DNA of 64,000 bases from Burkholderia sp. Bp9143 (lineage in GTDB: Bacteria; Pseudomonadota; Gammaproteobacteria; Burkholderiales; Burkholderiaceae), in NCBI RefSeq assembly GCF_003853645.1, contig NZ_QTPO01000010.1:117231-181230 (forward strand), written 5' to 3'. Under the pieces are notes generated by a model. The model worked only from the letters and a program-made list of their open reading frames with translations. It made no database searches and was not told the origin of the DNA. A program made the position numbers and the translations under genes. How positions within the stretch are numbered: the first letter of the stretch is position 1; every line of letters begins with the position of its first letter. Positions 1-9,783 of this stretch are shown piece after piece.

Positions 1-381
1 ATTCGCACGACACGTCGAGCCAATCCTACCCATCGAGAACGCGACGTCACGCGATATAACCGGACGTGATGCTCCAAACAACCGACGCTTGGATTGGCGA
101 ACCATCGGCACCGGCCCGTCCGTCGGCAGCGAGTCGACCGCTTCGCCAACGATCCTGTGCGCCGGCATCCCGCCCGCCGGTCGACATAAGAGGGCCTTAT
201 CCTCGACACGATGGCGCGTTGATTTCCGCCCGGACGCATGCCGCCCGGTCTCCCGTTCAACGTCGCGGCGCCCGCGCGCCACGCTGCGCCTTTTGCTAAA
301 AATTGCCCCCGCTTATATTTCCGGGCTCCGTATTTTTCCGCGTCAGACTCGTTCACACCCTGACCAGAAGGAAACGGAATC
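1..381. other. Intergenic/leader region, no gene recognised
   Basis: No convincing coding region is visible. Short open frames on both strands have no recognisable domain. The last 20 bases contain a purine-rich ribosome-binding stretch (AGAAGGAAACGG) before the ATG at 382. The upstream gene, if any, lies outside the window. Confidence 0.5.
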
Positions 382-1569
382 ATGAACTCGTATGACGTCG
401 TCGTAATCGGTGCTGGCGTGATCGGCAGCTCCGTGGCGTTCCACCTGTCGAAGCTCGGCGCCAGGAACGTGCTCGTCCTGGACCGGGGCACGATCGGCGC
501 GGGCACGACCTCGCAGTCCTCGGGCATCCTGCGGACGCACTACTCCGTCAAGGAGAACGTCGAGCTGGCCCGCAAGTCGTGGCACGTCTTCAATACGTTC
601 CCCGACTATCTCGGCGACGACGAAGCATCGTGCGGCCTCGTCAAATGCGGCTACATGATCGTCGCGTCGGAAGGCGACAAGCTCGAACCGCTGCGCGCGT
701 CGCTCGACCAGCAGAAGGAACAAGGCATTCCGCTCGAATTCCTCAACCGGCAACAGGCCGCCGAACTGCTCCCGATCGCCCGCTTCGACGACTGCGCGCT
801 GATCGGCTACGAGCCGGAAGCCGGCTTCGCCGACGCCTATCTCGTGGCGACGAGCTTCGCGCGTGCCGCCCGGCGCGGCGGCGTCACCGTGAAGGAAAAC
901 GTCAACGTCGAGAAGGTGCTGATCGAGAACGGCAAGGTCGTCGGCGTGTCGACCGATATCGGCGAATTCAAGACGTCGATGGTCATCAGCACGCAGAACA
1001 TCTGGACGCCGGAACTCGCCGGCTGGACCGGCAGGACGCTGCCGATCATGCCCGAGCGGCACGCCGTGCTCGCGCTCGAGTGCGACGCGGCCAAGTACAC
1101 GTTCTCGATGCCCGTCTTCAAGGATCTCGCGTCGCCCGGCATGCTGTACTGCCGCAGCTACGGCGGCAACCAGATGCTGGTCAGCGAAGGCGTGGTCGGC
1201 GAAAAGCTCAATGCGGCCGATGTCGAGCAGGGCGATATCCCGATGGACTACATCGTCGATGTCGGCGCGCAGGTCGCCGAGCGCTTCCCGAACTACGAAA
1301 CCGCCGGCATCGCGTCGTCGTGGACCGGCGTCTACGACGTCACGCCGGACTGGAACCCCGTGCTCGGCAAGCTGCCGGGCATCGAAGGCCTGGTGGTCGG
1401 CTACGGATTTTCCGGGCACGGCTTCAAGCTGTCGCCGACCGTCGGCCTCGTGCTCGCGCAGGAAGCGCTCGGGCTGCCGACCGAGGTGTCGCTGAAGCCG
1501 TATTCGATCGAGCGCTTCGCCACCGGCGAATTGCTGAGCGGCAAGTACGGTCTCGGCGCGGTGTCCTGA
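382..1569 (+). CDS. FAD-dependent amine oxidoreductase, DAO family (sarcosine/N-methylproline dehydrogenase-like)
   Basis: A 395-residue cytoplasmic flavoprotein of the D-amino-acid oxidase/glycine oxidase/sarcosine oxidase-beta superfamily. The N-terminal Rossmann motif GAGVIG (residues 11-16) binds FAD. The GTTSQSSG segment follows near residue 42, and the C-terminal GYGFSGHGFKLSP motif closes the flavin site. It begins a plus-strand unit with a HutD protein and both ETF subunits, so it probably passes electrons to ETF rather than to oxygen. With a Rieske betaine demethylase and PutA nearby, oxidative N-demethylation of N-methylproline, or oxidation of a related amino acid, is the best guess. 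The family call is firm. The substrate is inferred and could also be sarcosine, D-proline or hydroxyproline. Confidence 0.85.
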   Translation: MNSYDVVVIGAGVIGSSVAFHLSKLGARNVLVLDRGTIGAGTTSQSSGILRTHYSVKENVELARKSWHVFNTFPDYLGDDEASCGLVKCGYMIVASEGDKLEPLRASLDQQKEQGIPLEFLNRQQAAELLPIARFDDCALIGYEPEAGFADAYLVATSFARAARRGGVTVKENVNVEKVLIENGKVVGVSTDIGEFKTSMVISTQNIWTPELAGWTGRTLPIMPERHAVLALECDAAKYTFSMPVFKDLASPGMLYCRSYGGNQMLVSEGVVGEKLNAADVEQGDIPMDYIVDVGAQVAERFPNYETAGIASSWTGVYDVTPDWNPVLGKLPGIEGLVVGYGFSGHGFKLSPTVGLVLAQEALGLPTEVSLKPYSIERFATGELLSGKYGLGAVS

Positions 1570-1576
1570 GGACGCC

Positions 1577-2188
1577 ATGGTGTCGCTGATCGACGTGTAT
1601 CCGATCGACTCCATTCCGATCGAGCCCTGGCGCAATGGCGGCGGCACGACGCGGACGATCGCAACCGGCGGCGCCGATTGGCGCGTCAGTCTCGCGTCGA
1701 TCGAGCGTGACGGCCCGTACTCGCGGTTTCCCGGCATGTCGCGCGTGTCGCTCATCCTGGACGGGCAAGGCGTCGTGTTGCGCAACGGCGAAGCAGTCGT
1801 CCCGCTGCGGCCGATGCGCGTGACGGCGTACGACGGCGACGCGGACTGGGGCGCCACGCTGGTCGATGGCCCGTCGGTCGCGCTCAACGCGATGACCGCG
1901 AAGCATCGATACCGGGCGAACGTCCGGCTGGTCGACGCGGCGATCGCCATCGCGCCGGGGTCTCCGGCGATCGTCGTCGCGCTGGGCGGCGGATGCGGTT
2001 TCGCCGAAGGGCCCGATGCGAGCCGGAGCGAACTGCCGCCAGGCAGCGTACTGGTATCGGAACACCCTGCCCGCACGCTGCGGCTCTTTCCGCGTGCCGC
2101 GTGCGCCGGCGCAGCCGGCACGGCGCCGTACGCGGCGCTCGTGACGATCGAACCCGTGCCGGCGCCCAACCTCACTGAAACGTCATGA
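1577..2188 (+). CDS. HutD/Ves family protein
   Basis: A 203-residue cupin-fold protein of the HutD (Ves) family. It carries the diagnostic [10 protein letters not shown] motif near residue 17 and the [11 protein letters not shown] segment near residue 51. The biochemical role of the family is unsettled. It was named from histidine-utilisation operons, where it is thought to modulate the pathway. Here there are no hut ring-opening genes. It sits 7 bp after the flavoprotein gene and its TGA lies just before the etfB ribosome-binding site, so it is surely co-transcribed with both. This suggests a general helper or regulator in amino-acid oxidation rather than a histidine-specific role. The ATG at 1577 is the only sensible start. 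Confidence 0.85.
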   Translation: MVSLIDVYPIDSIPIEPWRNGGGTTRTIATGGADWRVSLASIERDGPYSRFPGMSRVSLILDGQGVVLRNGEAVVPLRPMRVTAYDGDADWGATLVDGPSVALNAMTAKHRYRANVRLVDAAIAIAPGSPAIVVALGGGCGFAEGPDASRSELPPGSVLVSEHPARTLRLFPRAACAGAAGTAPYAALVTIEPVPAPNLTETS

Positions 2189-2201
2189 AAAGGTGTGTGA
2201 C

Positions 2202-2951
2202 ATGAAAGTTATTGCAGCCGTGAAACGCGTGGTGGACTACAACGTCAAGGTGCGCGTGAAGTCCGACCACACGGGTGTCGAAATCGGCAACGTCAAGATG
2301 TCGATGAACCCGTTCGACGAAATCGCCGTGGAGGCCGCCACGCGGCTGAAGGAAGCCGGCCACGCGACCGAGGTCGTCGCCGTGTCGTGCGGCATCGCGC
2401 AGTCGCAGGAAACGCTGCGCACGGCGCTCGCGATCGGCGCCGATCGCGGCGTGCTCGTCGAGACGGATGCGGAACTCCAGCCGCTGGCCGTCGCGAAACT
2501 GCTGAAGGCCGTGATCGACAACGAGCAGCCGCAGCTCGTCATCCTCGGCAAGCAGGCGATCGACGACGATGCCGGGCAGACCGGCCAGTTGCTGGCCGCG
2601 CTGCTCGACTGGCCGCAGGCGACGTTCGCCAGCCACATCGAGATCGGCGACGGCGTCGCGACGGTGACGCGCGAGGTCGACGGCGGCCTCGAAGTGATCT
2701 CGCTGAAACTCCCGGCCATCGTGACGACCGACCTGCGGCTGAACGAGCCGCGCTACGTCACGCTCCCCAGCATCATGAAAGCGAAGAAGAAGCCGCTCGA
2801 CACCGTCACGCCGGCCGCGCTCGGCGTCGATCCGTCGCCGCGGCTGAAGACGCTGAAGGTCGTCGAGCCGCCGGTTCGCAAGGCCGGCGTGCGGGTGCCC
2901 GACGTTGCGACGCTGATCGAGAAACTGAAATCCGAAGCCAAGGTGATTTGA
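2202..2951 (+). CDS. etfB: Electron transfer flavoprotein subunit beta
   Basis: A 249-residue ETF beta subunit, which binds AMP structurally and pairs with EtfA to carry electrons from flavin dehydrogenases to ETF:quinone oxidoreductase. It starts [20 protein letters not shown] and contains the conserved [11 protein letters not shown] and DDDAGQTGQ segments. The ATG at 2202 is preferred over an in-frame GTG at 2193, because AAAAGG at 2188-2193 is then correctly spaced. The gene follows the flavoprotein and HutD genes, so this ETF pair is probably dedicated to that dehydrogenase rather than being the housekeeping copy. Confidence 0.95.
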   Translation: MKVIAAVKRVVDYNVKVRVKSDHTGVEIGNVKMSMNPFDEIAVEAATRLKEAGHATEVVAVSCGIAQSQETLRTALAIGADRGVLVETDAELQPLAVAKLLKAVIDNEQPQLVILGKQAIDDDAGQTGQLLAALLDWPQATFASHIEIGDGVATVTREVDGGLEVISLKLPAIVTTDLRLNEPRYVTLPSIMKAKKKPLDTVTPAALGVDPSPRLKTLKVVEPPVRKAGVRVPDVATLIEKLKSEAKVI

Positions 2952-3881
2952 ATGACGACGCTTGTTATTGCCGAACACGACAATGCTCAACTGAAGAGCG
3001 CGACACTCCACACCATCGCCGCGGCCCGCGCGCTGTCGAACGGCGTTCACGTGCTCGTCGCCGGCCACGCCGCGCAGCCGGTCGCGCAAGCGGCGAGCCA
3101 GGTCGCGGGCGTCGACAAGGTCATCCACGTCGACGCGCCGCATTTCGCCGACGCGCTCGCGGAAAACGTGGCCGCGCAGGTGCTGGCGCTCGCGGGCGAC
3201 TACACGCACATCCTGTTCCCCGCCACGGCCGCGGGCAAGAACGTCGCGCCGCGCGTCGCGGCCAAGCTCGACGCCGCGCAGATTTCCGACGTGATCGCGA
3301 TCGATTCCGCGGACACGTTCCAGCGCCCGATCTATGCGGGCAACGCGATCGCCACCGTGCAGTCGCCGGACCCGGTGAAGGTCGCGACCATTCGCACCAC
3401 GGCGTTCGATGCGGCACCGGCGCACGGCGGCAGCGCGCCGATCGAGACGGCGCCTGCCGTTGCGGATACCGGGTTGTCGACCTTCGTGCGCCGCGAAGTG
3501 GCGAGCAGCGACCGGCCGGAGCTGACGGCCGCGCGCGTCGTCGTCGCCGGCGGCCGCGGCCTCGGCAGCGCGGAGAACTTCGCGCTGCTCGACCCGCTGG
3601 CGGAAAAGCTCGGCGCGGCGGTCGGCGCATCGCGCGCGGCGGTCGATTCGGGCTATGCGCCGAACGACTGGCAGGTCGGCCAGACCGGCAAGATCGTCGC
3701 GCCGGAGCTGTATGTCGCGGTCGGGATTTCGGGGGCCATTCAGCATCTGGCCGGCATGAAGGATTCGAAGGTCATCGTGGCCATCAACAAGGACGCGGAT
3801 GCACCGATCTTCGGCGTGGCCGACTACGGTCTCGTCGGCGACCTCTTCGACATCGTCCCGCAACTGACGAACGGGCTCTGA
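2952..3881 (+). CDS. etfA: Electron transfer flavoprotein subunit alpha
   Basis: A 309-residue ETF alpha subunit. The C-terminal FAD-binding domain is unmistakable: VGQTGKIV, then ELYVAVGISGAIQHLAGM, then the VIVAINKD segment near residues 237-283. The ATG begins on the base after the etfB stop, and AAGGTG at the end of etfB serves as its ribosome-binding site, so the pair is translationally coupled. A strong rho-independent terminator follows at 3926-3962 and closes the four-gene unit that begins at 382. Confidence 0.95.
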   Translation: MTTLVIAEHDNAQLKSATLHTIAAARALSNGVHVLVAGHAAQPVAQAASQVAGVDKVIHVDAPHFADALAENVAAQVLALAGDYTHILFPATAAGKNVAPRVAAKLDAAQISDVIAIDSADTFQRPIYAGNAIATVQSPDPVKVATIRTTAFDAAPAHGGSAPIETAPAVADTGLSTFVRREVASSDRPELTAARVVVAGGRGLGSAENFALLDPLAEKLGAAVGASRAAVDSGYAPNDWQVGQTGKIVAPELYVAVGISGAIQHLAGMKDSKVIVAINKDADAPIFGVADYGLVGDLFDIVPQLTNGL

Positions 3882-3925
3882 GCACGGCTTCGATACGCGG
3901 GTAGCCGGGCCGGCTCCCGCGTTTG

Positions 3926-3962
3926 CCGCCATCACCGGATCTCCGTGATGGCGGTTTTTTTT
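3926..3962 (+). terminator. Rho-independent terminator after etfA
   Basis: Perfect 10-bp arms (CCGCCATCAC at 3926-3935 and GTGATGGCGG at 3945-3954) are followed by eight T residues. It ends the 382-3881 unit and separates it from the convergent amidohydrolase gene. Confidence 0.93.
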
Positions 3963-4007
3963 CGTCTGGCAAGCCAGCGGCGGGAAGTGCCCCGCGCGTT
4001 GCGTCAC

Positions 4008-4811
4008 TCAACGATCGACAGTACGCAGCGCGTCGACTGCCGCCCGCACCATGCGCGCCACGACCGGCTCGACCTGATCGGCGCGGTCCGCCCGATAGGC
4101 GAACGGCGGCGTCTCGTCCATGTAGGTCGACTGGCACATCTCGAGCTGGATCGCGTGGATGCCTTCAGCCGGCCGGCCATATTCGCGCGTGATGTATCCG
4201 CCCTTGAAACGCCCGTTCGCCACCCAGGTGAACGGCTGGCGATCGAGCGTGCCGGTCACCGCGTCGAGAATGCGCGCATCGCAACTCGCGCCCGAGTTCG
4301 TGCCCAGGTTGAGATCCGGCAGCTTGCCGTCGAACAGCCGCGGCAGCACGCTCGCGATCGAGTGCGCTTCCCACAGCAGCACCGCGCCGTGCACCGCCTT
4401 CAGGCGGTCGAGTTCGGCGCGCAGCCGCGCGTGATACGGCTGCCAGTACGCCTCCAGGCGCCGCGCGATTTCGGCCGCGTCGGGCGCGGCGCCGCTCGCA
4501 TAAAGCGGCTCGCCGCGAAACGTCTCGGTCGGGCACAGCCCGGTCGTCGTCTGTCCCGGATACAGGCTTTCGCCGCTGGCCGGCCGGTTCAGGTCGATCA
4601 CGTAGCGCGACACGCGCGCCGCCAGCATCGACGCTCCCGCGTGCTTCGCGAACGCATAGAGCCGGTCGAGATGCCAGTCGGTGTCCGCGACGTGTGCCGC
4701 GACGTCGGTCAATTGATTTCGGACCTGCGGCGGGATCTCGGTACCGAGATGCGGGATCGAGATCAGGAGCGGCAGTTCCCCCTGATGAAAGTGGAATACG
4801 GCGTCGGTCAA
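4008..4811 (-). CDS. hutG: N-formylglutamate amidohydrolase family protein (HutG-like)
   Basis: A 267-residue member of the N-formylglutamate amidohydrolase family, which in histidine degradation releases formate and glutamate. It keeps the family hallmarks LLISIPHLGTEIP, DLNRP, the LLWEAHSIAS segment and GTNSGASCD, plus FKGGYITREYG. The coding frame is open further upstream, but the only start with a ribosome-binding site is a TTG at 4811-4809, with GGAG eight bases before it. This also gives the normal family length. It is the last gene of the minus-strand putA unit and no other hut gene is present, so its true substrate here is uncertain. It may hydrolyse a formylated amino acid produced by demethylation. 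Confidence 0.85.
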   Translation of the reverse strand: MTDAVFHFHQGELPLLISIPHLGTEIPPQVRNQLTDVAAHVADTDWHLDRLYAFAKHAGASMLAARVSRYVIDLNRPASGESLYPGQTTTGLCPTETFRGEPLYASGAAPDAAEIARRLEAYWQPYHARLRAELDRLKAVHGAVLLWEAHSIASVLPRLFDGKLPDLNLGTNSGASCDARILDAVTGTLDRQPFTWVANGRFKGGYITREYGRPAEGIHAIQLEMCQSTYMDETPPFAYRADRADQVEPVVARMVRAAVDALRTVDR

Positions 4812-5121
4812 GATGGAATCTCCATGGAGGAATGGGGCCGGGATGGATGGGCTGCGTCCGGGCGCCCGGTCGCGCGTGGCCGGTCGAACGCGCCGGACGC
4901 GCCGGACGCACTGCCCTGCCGCCGAAGCGGTTCCGGATGCTTCGCGGCAATGCAACGGCCAGCACCGCTTCGGTACGCGGCCAAGCAACGACGCGACGGG
5001 ATCCGTTCGAATCCCGTCGCGCCGCCCGCCTCGTGCTCGATCGACTTCCGGCTGGACGCGTCGAACGGCTGACGGGAAATCGGCGTTACCTGAACGCCGA
5101 ATGAAGGTGAAAAGCGATCGG
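4812..5121. other. Spacer with a hairpin between putA and the amidohydrolase gene
   Basis: No gene is seen. The notable element is a perfect 10-bp inverted repeat, GCGACGGGAT at 4993-5002 and ATCCCGTCGC at 5011-5020, with an 8-base loop. It has no T tract on either strand, so it may be an attenuating or RNA-processing hairpin downstream of putA rather than a classical terminator. Confidence 0.55.
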
Positions 5122-8100
5122 CTACGCGAAATCCTCGTTCAACACCATCAGCTGCGTGTTTCCGCCGGCAGCGCTCGCGTTGACCGTCGTCACGCGTTCG
5201 CGAACGAGGCGGGTCCAGTCGTACATGCCGTGAACGTCCGGCGCGAGCACGACGGCGCCGGCATCCGCCGCGGCGGCACGCATCGATGCAGCCTGCGCGT
5301 CTTCGTCGACCAGCACGACGGCCGGGCGAACACCGGCGATGTCGCCGCGAACGACACGCTGCACGTCGTCCGTGTCGACGATCCGGCAATATCCGGCGAG
5401 TCGCGCGGCCACGTCACCGGCCATCGGCGACTTCAGCAGGATCACCTCGTTGCCGAACGCCGTCGCCGCGACGGCCTGCGCGATCACGCTGCCCGTCGAC
5501 GCACCCGCGCAGAGGACCTGGCCGCGGGCGAGCACCTCCGTCGTGTTCTCTTCGCCCGTCAGGGCCGGCAGCCCGATCGGAACCGTGTCGGCAATCAGGC
5601 GGGACAGCTTCATGCTCGCGTTCGCAATGACGTCGGCCGACGTCAGGCGCCGCTCCGATGCCAGCGAGAACAGCGCATCGACGCGTGCCCGGCTCGCCTG
5701 TTTCGCGTGCTGAAGCGCGGCCTGCCGCGCCACGAAACGGCCGTCGCCGGTCTGCATCGGAAACTCGTAGAACTTCTCGCTGTTCAGCCTCGACGACGGC
5801 GCGAACGGGCCACTTGCTCCCGCATACGCATCGGGAATCTGCCGGGTGAGCGCAAGCAGCGTCAGCGGGCCGCCCATCATCGGCCCCGTTCCCGACGCAC
5901 CCACACCGCCGAACGGCTGCATGCCGACGAACGCGCTGTGCATCGCGCGATTGACGCACACGCTGTTGGCGGTCGAACGCGACAGCAGCATGCCGGCGGC
6001 CTCGTTGATGCGCGTATGCAGCCCCACTACACCGCACCCGATTGCGTTCAGGCGATCCATCAGCCGGTCCATTTCGCCGGTCTTCCACCGGACGACGTGC
6101 AGCACGGGGCCGGCGATCGCGAGATCGACGCCCGACAACGCGTCGAGCGTACCCAGGTCGACGATGGCCGGCGCGACGAACTGGCCTTTCCCGCAGTCTC
6201 CCGCTACACGGGCACGGATCACCTTGAAGCCGCGGCGCGCCATGTCCGCGAGGTAGGTATCGATCTGGTCGCGCAGCTTGCGCGTCGCCACCGGCCCGAT
6301 GTCGGTCGCCGAATCCAGCGGATCGCCGATGCGCCGCTCGCTCAGCATCCCCGTGAGCATCCGCAGCACGATCTCGGCCGTGGAGTCCTGCAGGCACAGG
6401 ATACGCAGCGACGACGCGAGTTGTCCGGCATGCTTGAAAGCCGACACCATCGCATCGGAGATGACCTGCTCGGGCAACGCCGAGCTATCCACGACCAGCG
6501 CGTTCACGCTGCCGACGATCGTGACGAGCTTCGCGGCGCTCGACGCCTGTGCGAGTTGCAACGCGATCGCCTTCTCCACGCGGGACGTGCCCGTGAAAAG
6601 AACGGCAGCAACGCGGCGGTCGGCGACGAGCGCGCGTCCGACTTCCTGTCCCGCGCCCAGCAGAAGCTGGACCACGCCATCGGGCATGCCGGCCTCCAGG
6701 AACAGGCGGACTGCCGCATGGGCGACCAGCGAACCGCCCGATGACGACGGCTTGGCGATCACGGTATTACCGGCCGCGAGCGCGGCGGAGATCTGACCGA
6801 CCGCAGTTGCCAGCGGCGAAGCCGACGGCGTGATGCTCACGACCGCACCGAGCGGTTCCGCCGCTTCGAGACGGCTGTCCGTTCTCAGCTGATATGCGTA
6901 CAGACGGCAAAGGTTGACGGACTTGCGAATCTCGTCGGCCGCTTCCGCCAGGGTCGCACCACTTTCCAGCACCAGCAGCGCACCGAGCCGGCACGCGCTC
7001 TGCTCGATTCGTTCGGCTACCGAATCAAGGCACGCGGCGCGATCGCCCACGGATTGCCGACGCCATGCGGCCGCCGCCTGCACGCCGGCGGCGAGTGCGG
7101 CTGCGACCGCGTCCGGTCGGCATGCGGTCACGCTGCCGATGACCTCGGACGAATCGCTTGCACTGAACACCAGCGCGGTCGCATCGGAATGGATATCCGA
7201 TACGCCGGCGACAATCGACTGTGCGCTCAGCCGATTCGCGCGCAGTTCCGCAATGGCCGCATCGAACTCCGCGGATTGACTGAAGCTCAGCGCACCGGCG
7301 TTGACGCGCCCCGGCAGCACGCCCGTCGGCGCAACGATGCCGGCATGCGGCCGGCCGCCGGTGCGCGCCGCGCGCGCGACCGGATCCTCGACGATGTCGT
7401 CGATGCTGACCGCCTCGTCGACGATCTGGTTCACGAACGACGAGTTCGCACCGTTCTCGAGCAGGCGCCGGACCAGATAGGCCAGCAACGTAGCGTGCGG
7501 CCCGACGGGCGCGTAGATGCGGCATGCACGGCCGAGTTTTGCTTTGCCGACGACCTGGTCGTAGACGGTTTCGCCCATCCCGTGCAGGCACTGGAACTCG
7601 AAATCCTGGTTCCCGCCCAGCGTATACGCCGCGGCGAGCGAGAACGCGTTGTGCGTCGCGAACTGCGGAAAGATCGCATCGGGCGCGGCCAGCAACGCCT
7701 TCGCGCAGGCGATATAGCTGACGTCGGAATGGACCTTGCGCGTGAACACCGGGTACCCGGCCGCCCCCGCATCCTGCGCGAGCTTGATCTCGGTATCCCA
7801 GTACGCGCCCTTCACGAGGCGGATGTTGATGCGCCGGCCGGTCGCGCGAGCGAGCGCGATGATCCAGTCGGCCACGGCACGCCCGCGCTTCTGGTACGCC
7901 TGGAGCGAAATGCCGATGCCGTTCCACCCGCGCAGGCTCGGTTCGCGGCAAAGCCGCTCGAGCATCTCGAGCGTCAGGTCGAAGCGCGCCGACTCCTCCT
8001 GGTCGAGGTGGAAACCGATCTGGTAACGCTTCGCGAGTTCCGCCAGTTGCAGCAGCCGCGGATACAGCTCCGCGATGACCCGCTCGCGCTGCGGCAGTTC

Positions 8101-8883
8101 ATAGCGTGCGTGCAGGCCCGAGATCTTCACCGATACGCCCGGGCCCTCGATCGGCCCCTGCCCGCCGGCGTCCTTGCCGATCGCTTCGATCGCATGCTTG
8201 TACGAATTGAAATACGCGAGCGCATCCTCGTCGGTCAGCGCGGCTTCGCCGAGCATGTCGTACGTGTAGCGATACCCGCTGGCTTCGTGGCCTTTCGCGA
8301 CCCCGATGGCCTCCTCGATCGTCTGCCCCGTGACGAACTGCTTGCCGAGCATCCGCATCGCGTAGGCCACCCCCGCGCGCACCACGGTCTCGCCGCCTTT
8401 TCTGAGCACGCTCATCAGCGCCTCGGTCAACGCGGCATCGTCCGGCTTCTTCAGCAGCTTTCCGGTAATCAGCAGGCCCCACGCGGTCGCATTGACGAAG
8501 AACGACGGCGATTTGCCGAGATGCGCGCGCCAGTCCGCGTCGACGATCTTGTCGCGAATCAGCTGGTTGCGCGTTTCCGTATCCGGAATGCGCAGCATCG
8601 CTTCGGCGAGACACATCAGCGCGATCCCCTCGCGGCTGTCCAGCGAGAATTCCTGCGTGAGCAGATCGACGCCGCCCGCGTCGATGCGCGCATCGCGAAC
8701 GCCCTGGGCCAGCTTGCCCGCGAGCGCCTGCGCCTTCGCGAGCGTGGCACCGTCCATTCCGGCTTCCTGCATCAGCGCCTGCACGACGACCTGCTCGTCC
8801 AGCGAGGAAGCGTCGACGATTTTACGGCGCAGCGCGCTCAAATCCGTCGATACCGTTTGCATTGGTTTGAATTCCGTCAGCAT
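5122..8883 (-). CDS. putA: PutA-like protein: intact proline dehydrogenase domain, degenerate P5C dehydrogenase domain
   Basis: A 1253-residue PutA without the N-terminal ribbon-helix-helix DNA-binding domain, so it is not a PutA-type repressor. The proline dehydrogenase barrel (about residues 100-480) keeps its flavin and substrate residues: VSVKIS near 253, RLVKGAYWD near 355, RIYAPVG near 457 and LVRRLLENGANSSFVN near 472. The aldehyde dehydrogenase domain (about 520-1010) is recognisable, but the active site has been lost. The usual PWNFP reads PSASP (686-690), the ETGG glutamate is Ile789, the GQRCSALR cysteine is Ala823 (codon 6415-6417), and EVFGPV reads AIAGPV. It should oxidise proline to P5C but not P5C to glutamate. 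The ATG at 8883 was chosen because the longer frame upstream is antisense to the permease gene. Confidence 0.93.
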   Translation of the reverse strand: MLTEFKPMQTVSTDLSALRRKIVDASSLDEQVVVQALMQEAGMDGATLAKAQALAGKLAQGVRDARIDAGGVDLLTQEFSLDSREGIALMCLAEAMLRIPDTETRNQLIRDKIVDADWRAHLGKSPSFFVNATAWGLLITGKLLKKPDDAALTEALMSVLRKGGETVVRAGVAYAMRMLGKQFVTGQTIEEAIGVAKGHEASGYRYTYDMLGEAALTDEDALAYFNSYKHAIEAIGKDAGGQGPIEGPGVSVKISGLHARYELPQRERVIAELYPRLLQLAELAKRYQIGFHLDQEESARFDLTLEMLERLCREPSLRGWNGIGISLQAYQKRGRAVADWIIALARATGRRINIRLVKGAYWDTEIKLAQDAGAAGYPVFTRKVHSDVSYIACAKALLAAPDAIFPQFATHNAFSLAAAYTLGGNQDFEFQCLHGMGETVYDQVVGKAKLGRACRIYAPVGPHATLLAYLVRRLLENGANSSFVNQIVDEAVSIDDIVEDPVARAARTGGRPHAGIVAPTGVLPGRVNAGALSFSQSAEFDAAIAELRANRLSAQSIVAGVSDIHSDATALVFSASDSSEVIGSVTACRPDAVAAALAAGVQAAAAWRRQSVGDRAACLDSVAERIEQSACRLGALLVLESGATLAEAADEIRKSVNLCRLYAYQLRTDSRLEAAEPLGAVVSITPSASPLATAVGQISAALAAGNTVIAKPSSSGGSLVAHAAVRLFLEAGMPDGVVQLLLGAGQEVGRALVADRRVAAVLFTGTSRVEKAIALQLAQASSAAKLVTIVGSVNALVVDSSALPEQVISDAMVSAFKHAGQLASSLRILCLQDSTAEIVLRMLTGMLSERRIGDPLDSATDIGPVATRKLRDQIDTYLADMARRGFKVIRARVAGDCGKGQFVAPAIVDLGTLDALSGVDLAIAGPVLHVVRWKTGEMDRLMDRLNAIGCGVVGLHTRINEAAGMLLSRSTANSVCVNRAMHSAFVGMQPFGGVGASGTGPMMGGPLTLLALTRQIPDAYAGASGPFAPSSRLNSEKFYEFPMQTGDGRFVARQAALQHAKQASRARVDALFSLASERRLTSADVIANASMKLSRLIADTVPIGLPALTGEENTTEVLARGQVLCAGASTGSVIAQAVAATAFGNEVILLKSPMAGDVAARLAGYCRIVDTDDVQRVVRGDIAGVRPAVVLVDEDAQAASMRAAAADAGAVVLAPDVHGMYDWTRLVRERVTTVNASAAGGNTQLMVLNEDFA

Positions 8884-8948
8884 TTTGATAGACCCACTGA
8901 TTGCTTCGACAATGTGTGTTATTTCGCTTGCGTGGCGGCACGCGGCAC

Positions 8949-9779
8949 TCAGCCGGCATGCCCGCGCAGCCGTTCGGTGCGGCGCCGCAGCCATTCGAGC
9001 GTGACGAGAAGCAGTGTCGAGACGACGACGAGCACGGTCGCAACGGCGAGGATGGTCGGGCTCAGCTGCTCGCGGATGCCGGCCCACATCTGCCGCGGAA
9101 TGGTCCGCTGGTCCGGGCCCGTCAGGAACAGCGCCACGACGATCTCGTCGAACGACGTCGCGAACGCGAACAGCGCGCCCGACACGACGCCCGGTGCGAT
9201 GATCGGCAGCTTGACCTGCCAGAACACGCGCATCGGCGATGCGCCCAGGCTGCGTCCGGCGCGCGTCAGGGTCTCGTTGAAGCCCGCCAGCGTGGCGGTC
9301 ACCGTCACGACGACGAACGGCACGCCGAGCGCCGCGTGCGCGAACGTCAGGCCGAGCAGGCTGCTGGTCAGTCCGAGCGGGCTGAATGCGAAGTACACGC
9401 CGACCGCGGTGATGATGACCGGCACGATCATCGGCGAGACCAGCACGCCGGTGATGAACGACTTGCCCTTCAGTCGCGGATGCATGAGGCCGAGCGACGC
9501 CAGCACGCCCAGCAGGCTCGCGAGCAGCGTCGAGCTGACGCCGACGATCAGCGTGTTGCGAAGCGCGAACATCCATTCGGCGCTGCCGAAGAACTCTTCG
9601 TACCAGCGGAAGCTGAAGCCGGGCATCGGATAGGTGAAGTACGGCTGCGAGTTGAACGACAGCGGCATCACGACCAGTACCGGGAGCACCAGGAACAGCA
9701 GCACGAGCAGCGAGATCGCAACGTGCGCGTAGCGTCCCGCGCGGCCCCAGATCGTCACGTAGGCAGGAAAATTGAACAT
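8949..9779 (-). CDS. ABC transporter permease, PotC/spermidine-putrescine type
   Basis: A 276-residue inner-membrane permease with about six membrane segments. The first is residues 20-42, rich in Leu/Val. The binding-protein-dependent transport signature lies near residues 165-190 (AGRSLGASPMRVFWQVKLPIIAPG segment). The PYFTYPMPGFSFRWYEEFF motif after the first helix is typical of PotC/PotI proteins. Its stop and start lie next to the PotB-type gene (4-bp gap), and the ATPase lies upstream in the same direction. With proline genes on both sides, betaine, proline or another amine or amino acid is the likely cargo; polyamines are not excluded. Confidence 0.9.
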   Translation of the reverse strand: MFNFPAYVTIWGRAGRYAHVAISLLVLLFLVLPVLVVMPLSFNSQPYFTYPMPGFSFRWYEEFFGSAEWMFALRNTLIVGVSSTLLASLLGVLASLGLMHPRLKGKSFITGVLVSPMIVPVIITAVGVYFAFSPLGLTSSLLGLTFAHAALGVPFVVVTVTATLAGFNETLTRAGRSLGASPMRVFWQVKLPIIAPGVVSGALFAFATSFDEIVVALFLTGPDQRTIPRQMWAGIREQLSPTILAVATVLVVVSTLLLVTLEWLRRRTERLRGHAG

Positions 9780-9783
9780 GGTT

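Noticed and set aside
343..2175. 610-codon open frame on the minus strand
   Set aside because: It is antisense to the flavoprotein and HutD genes, is rich in Arg/Ala/His as expected from high-GC shadow frames, and has no recognisable domain.
2172..4007. 611-codon open frame on the minus strand
   Set aside because: It is antisense to etfB and etfA and runs through the etfA terminator; composition is shadow-like.
8884..9576. Upstream extension of the putA frame
   Set aside because: It is antisense/overlapping with the PotC-type permease gene and has no PutA similarity; the ATG at 8883 begins the recognisable protein.
4813..9633. Long plus-strand open frames (643 and 859 codons) across the putA region
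   Set aside because: They are antisense to putA, whose protein matches a known family along its full length.
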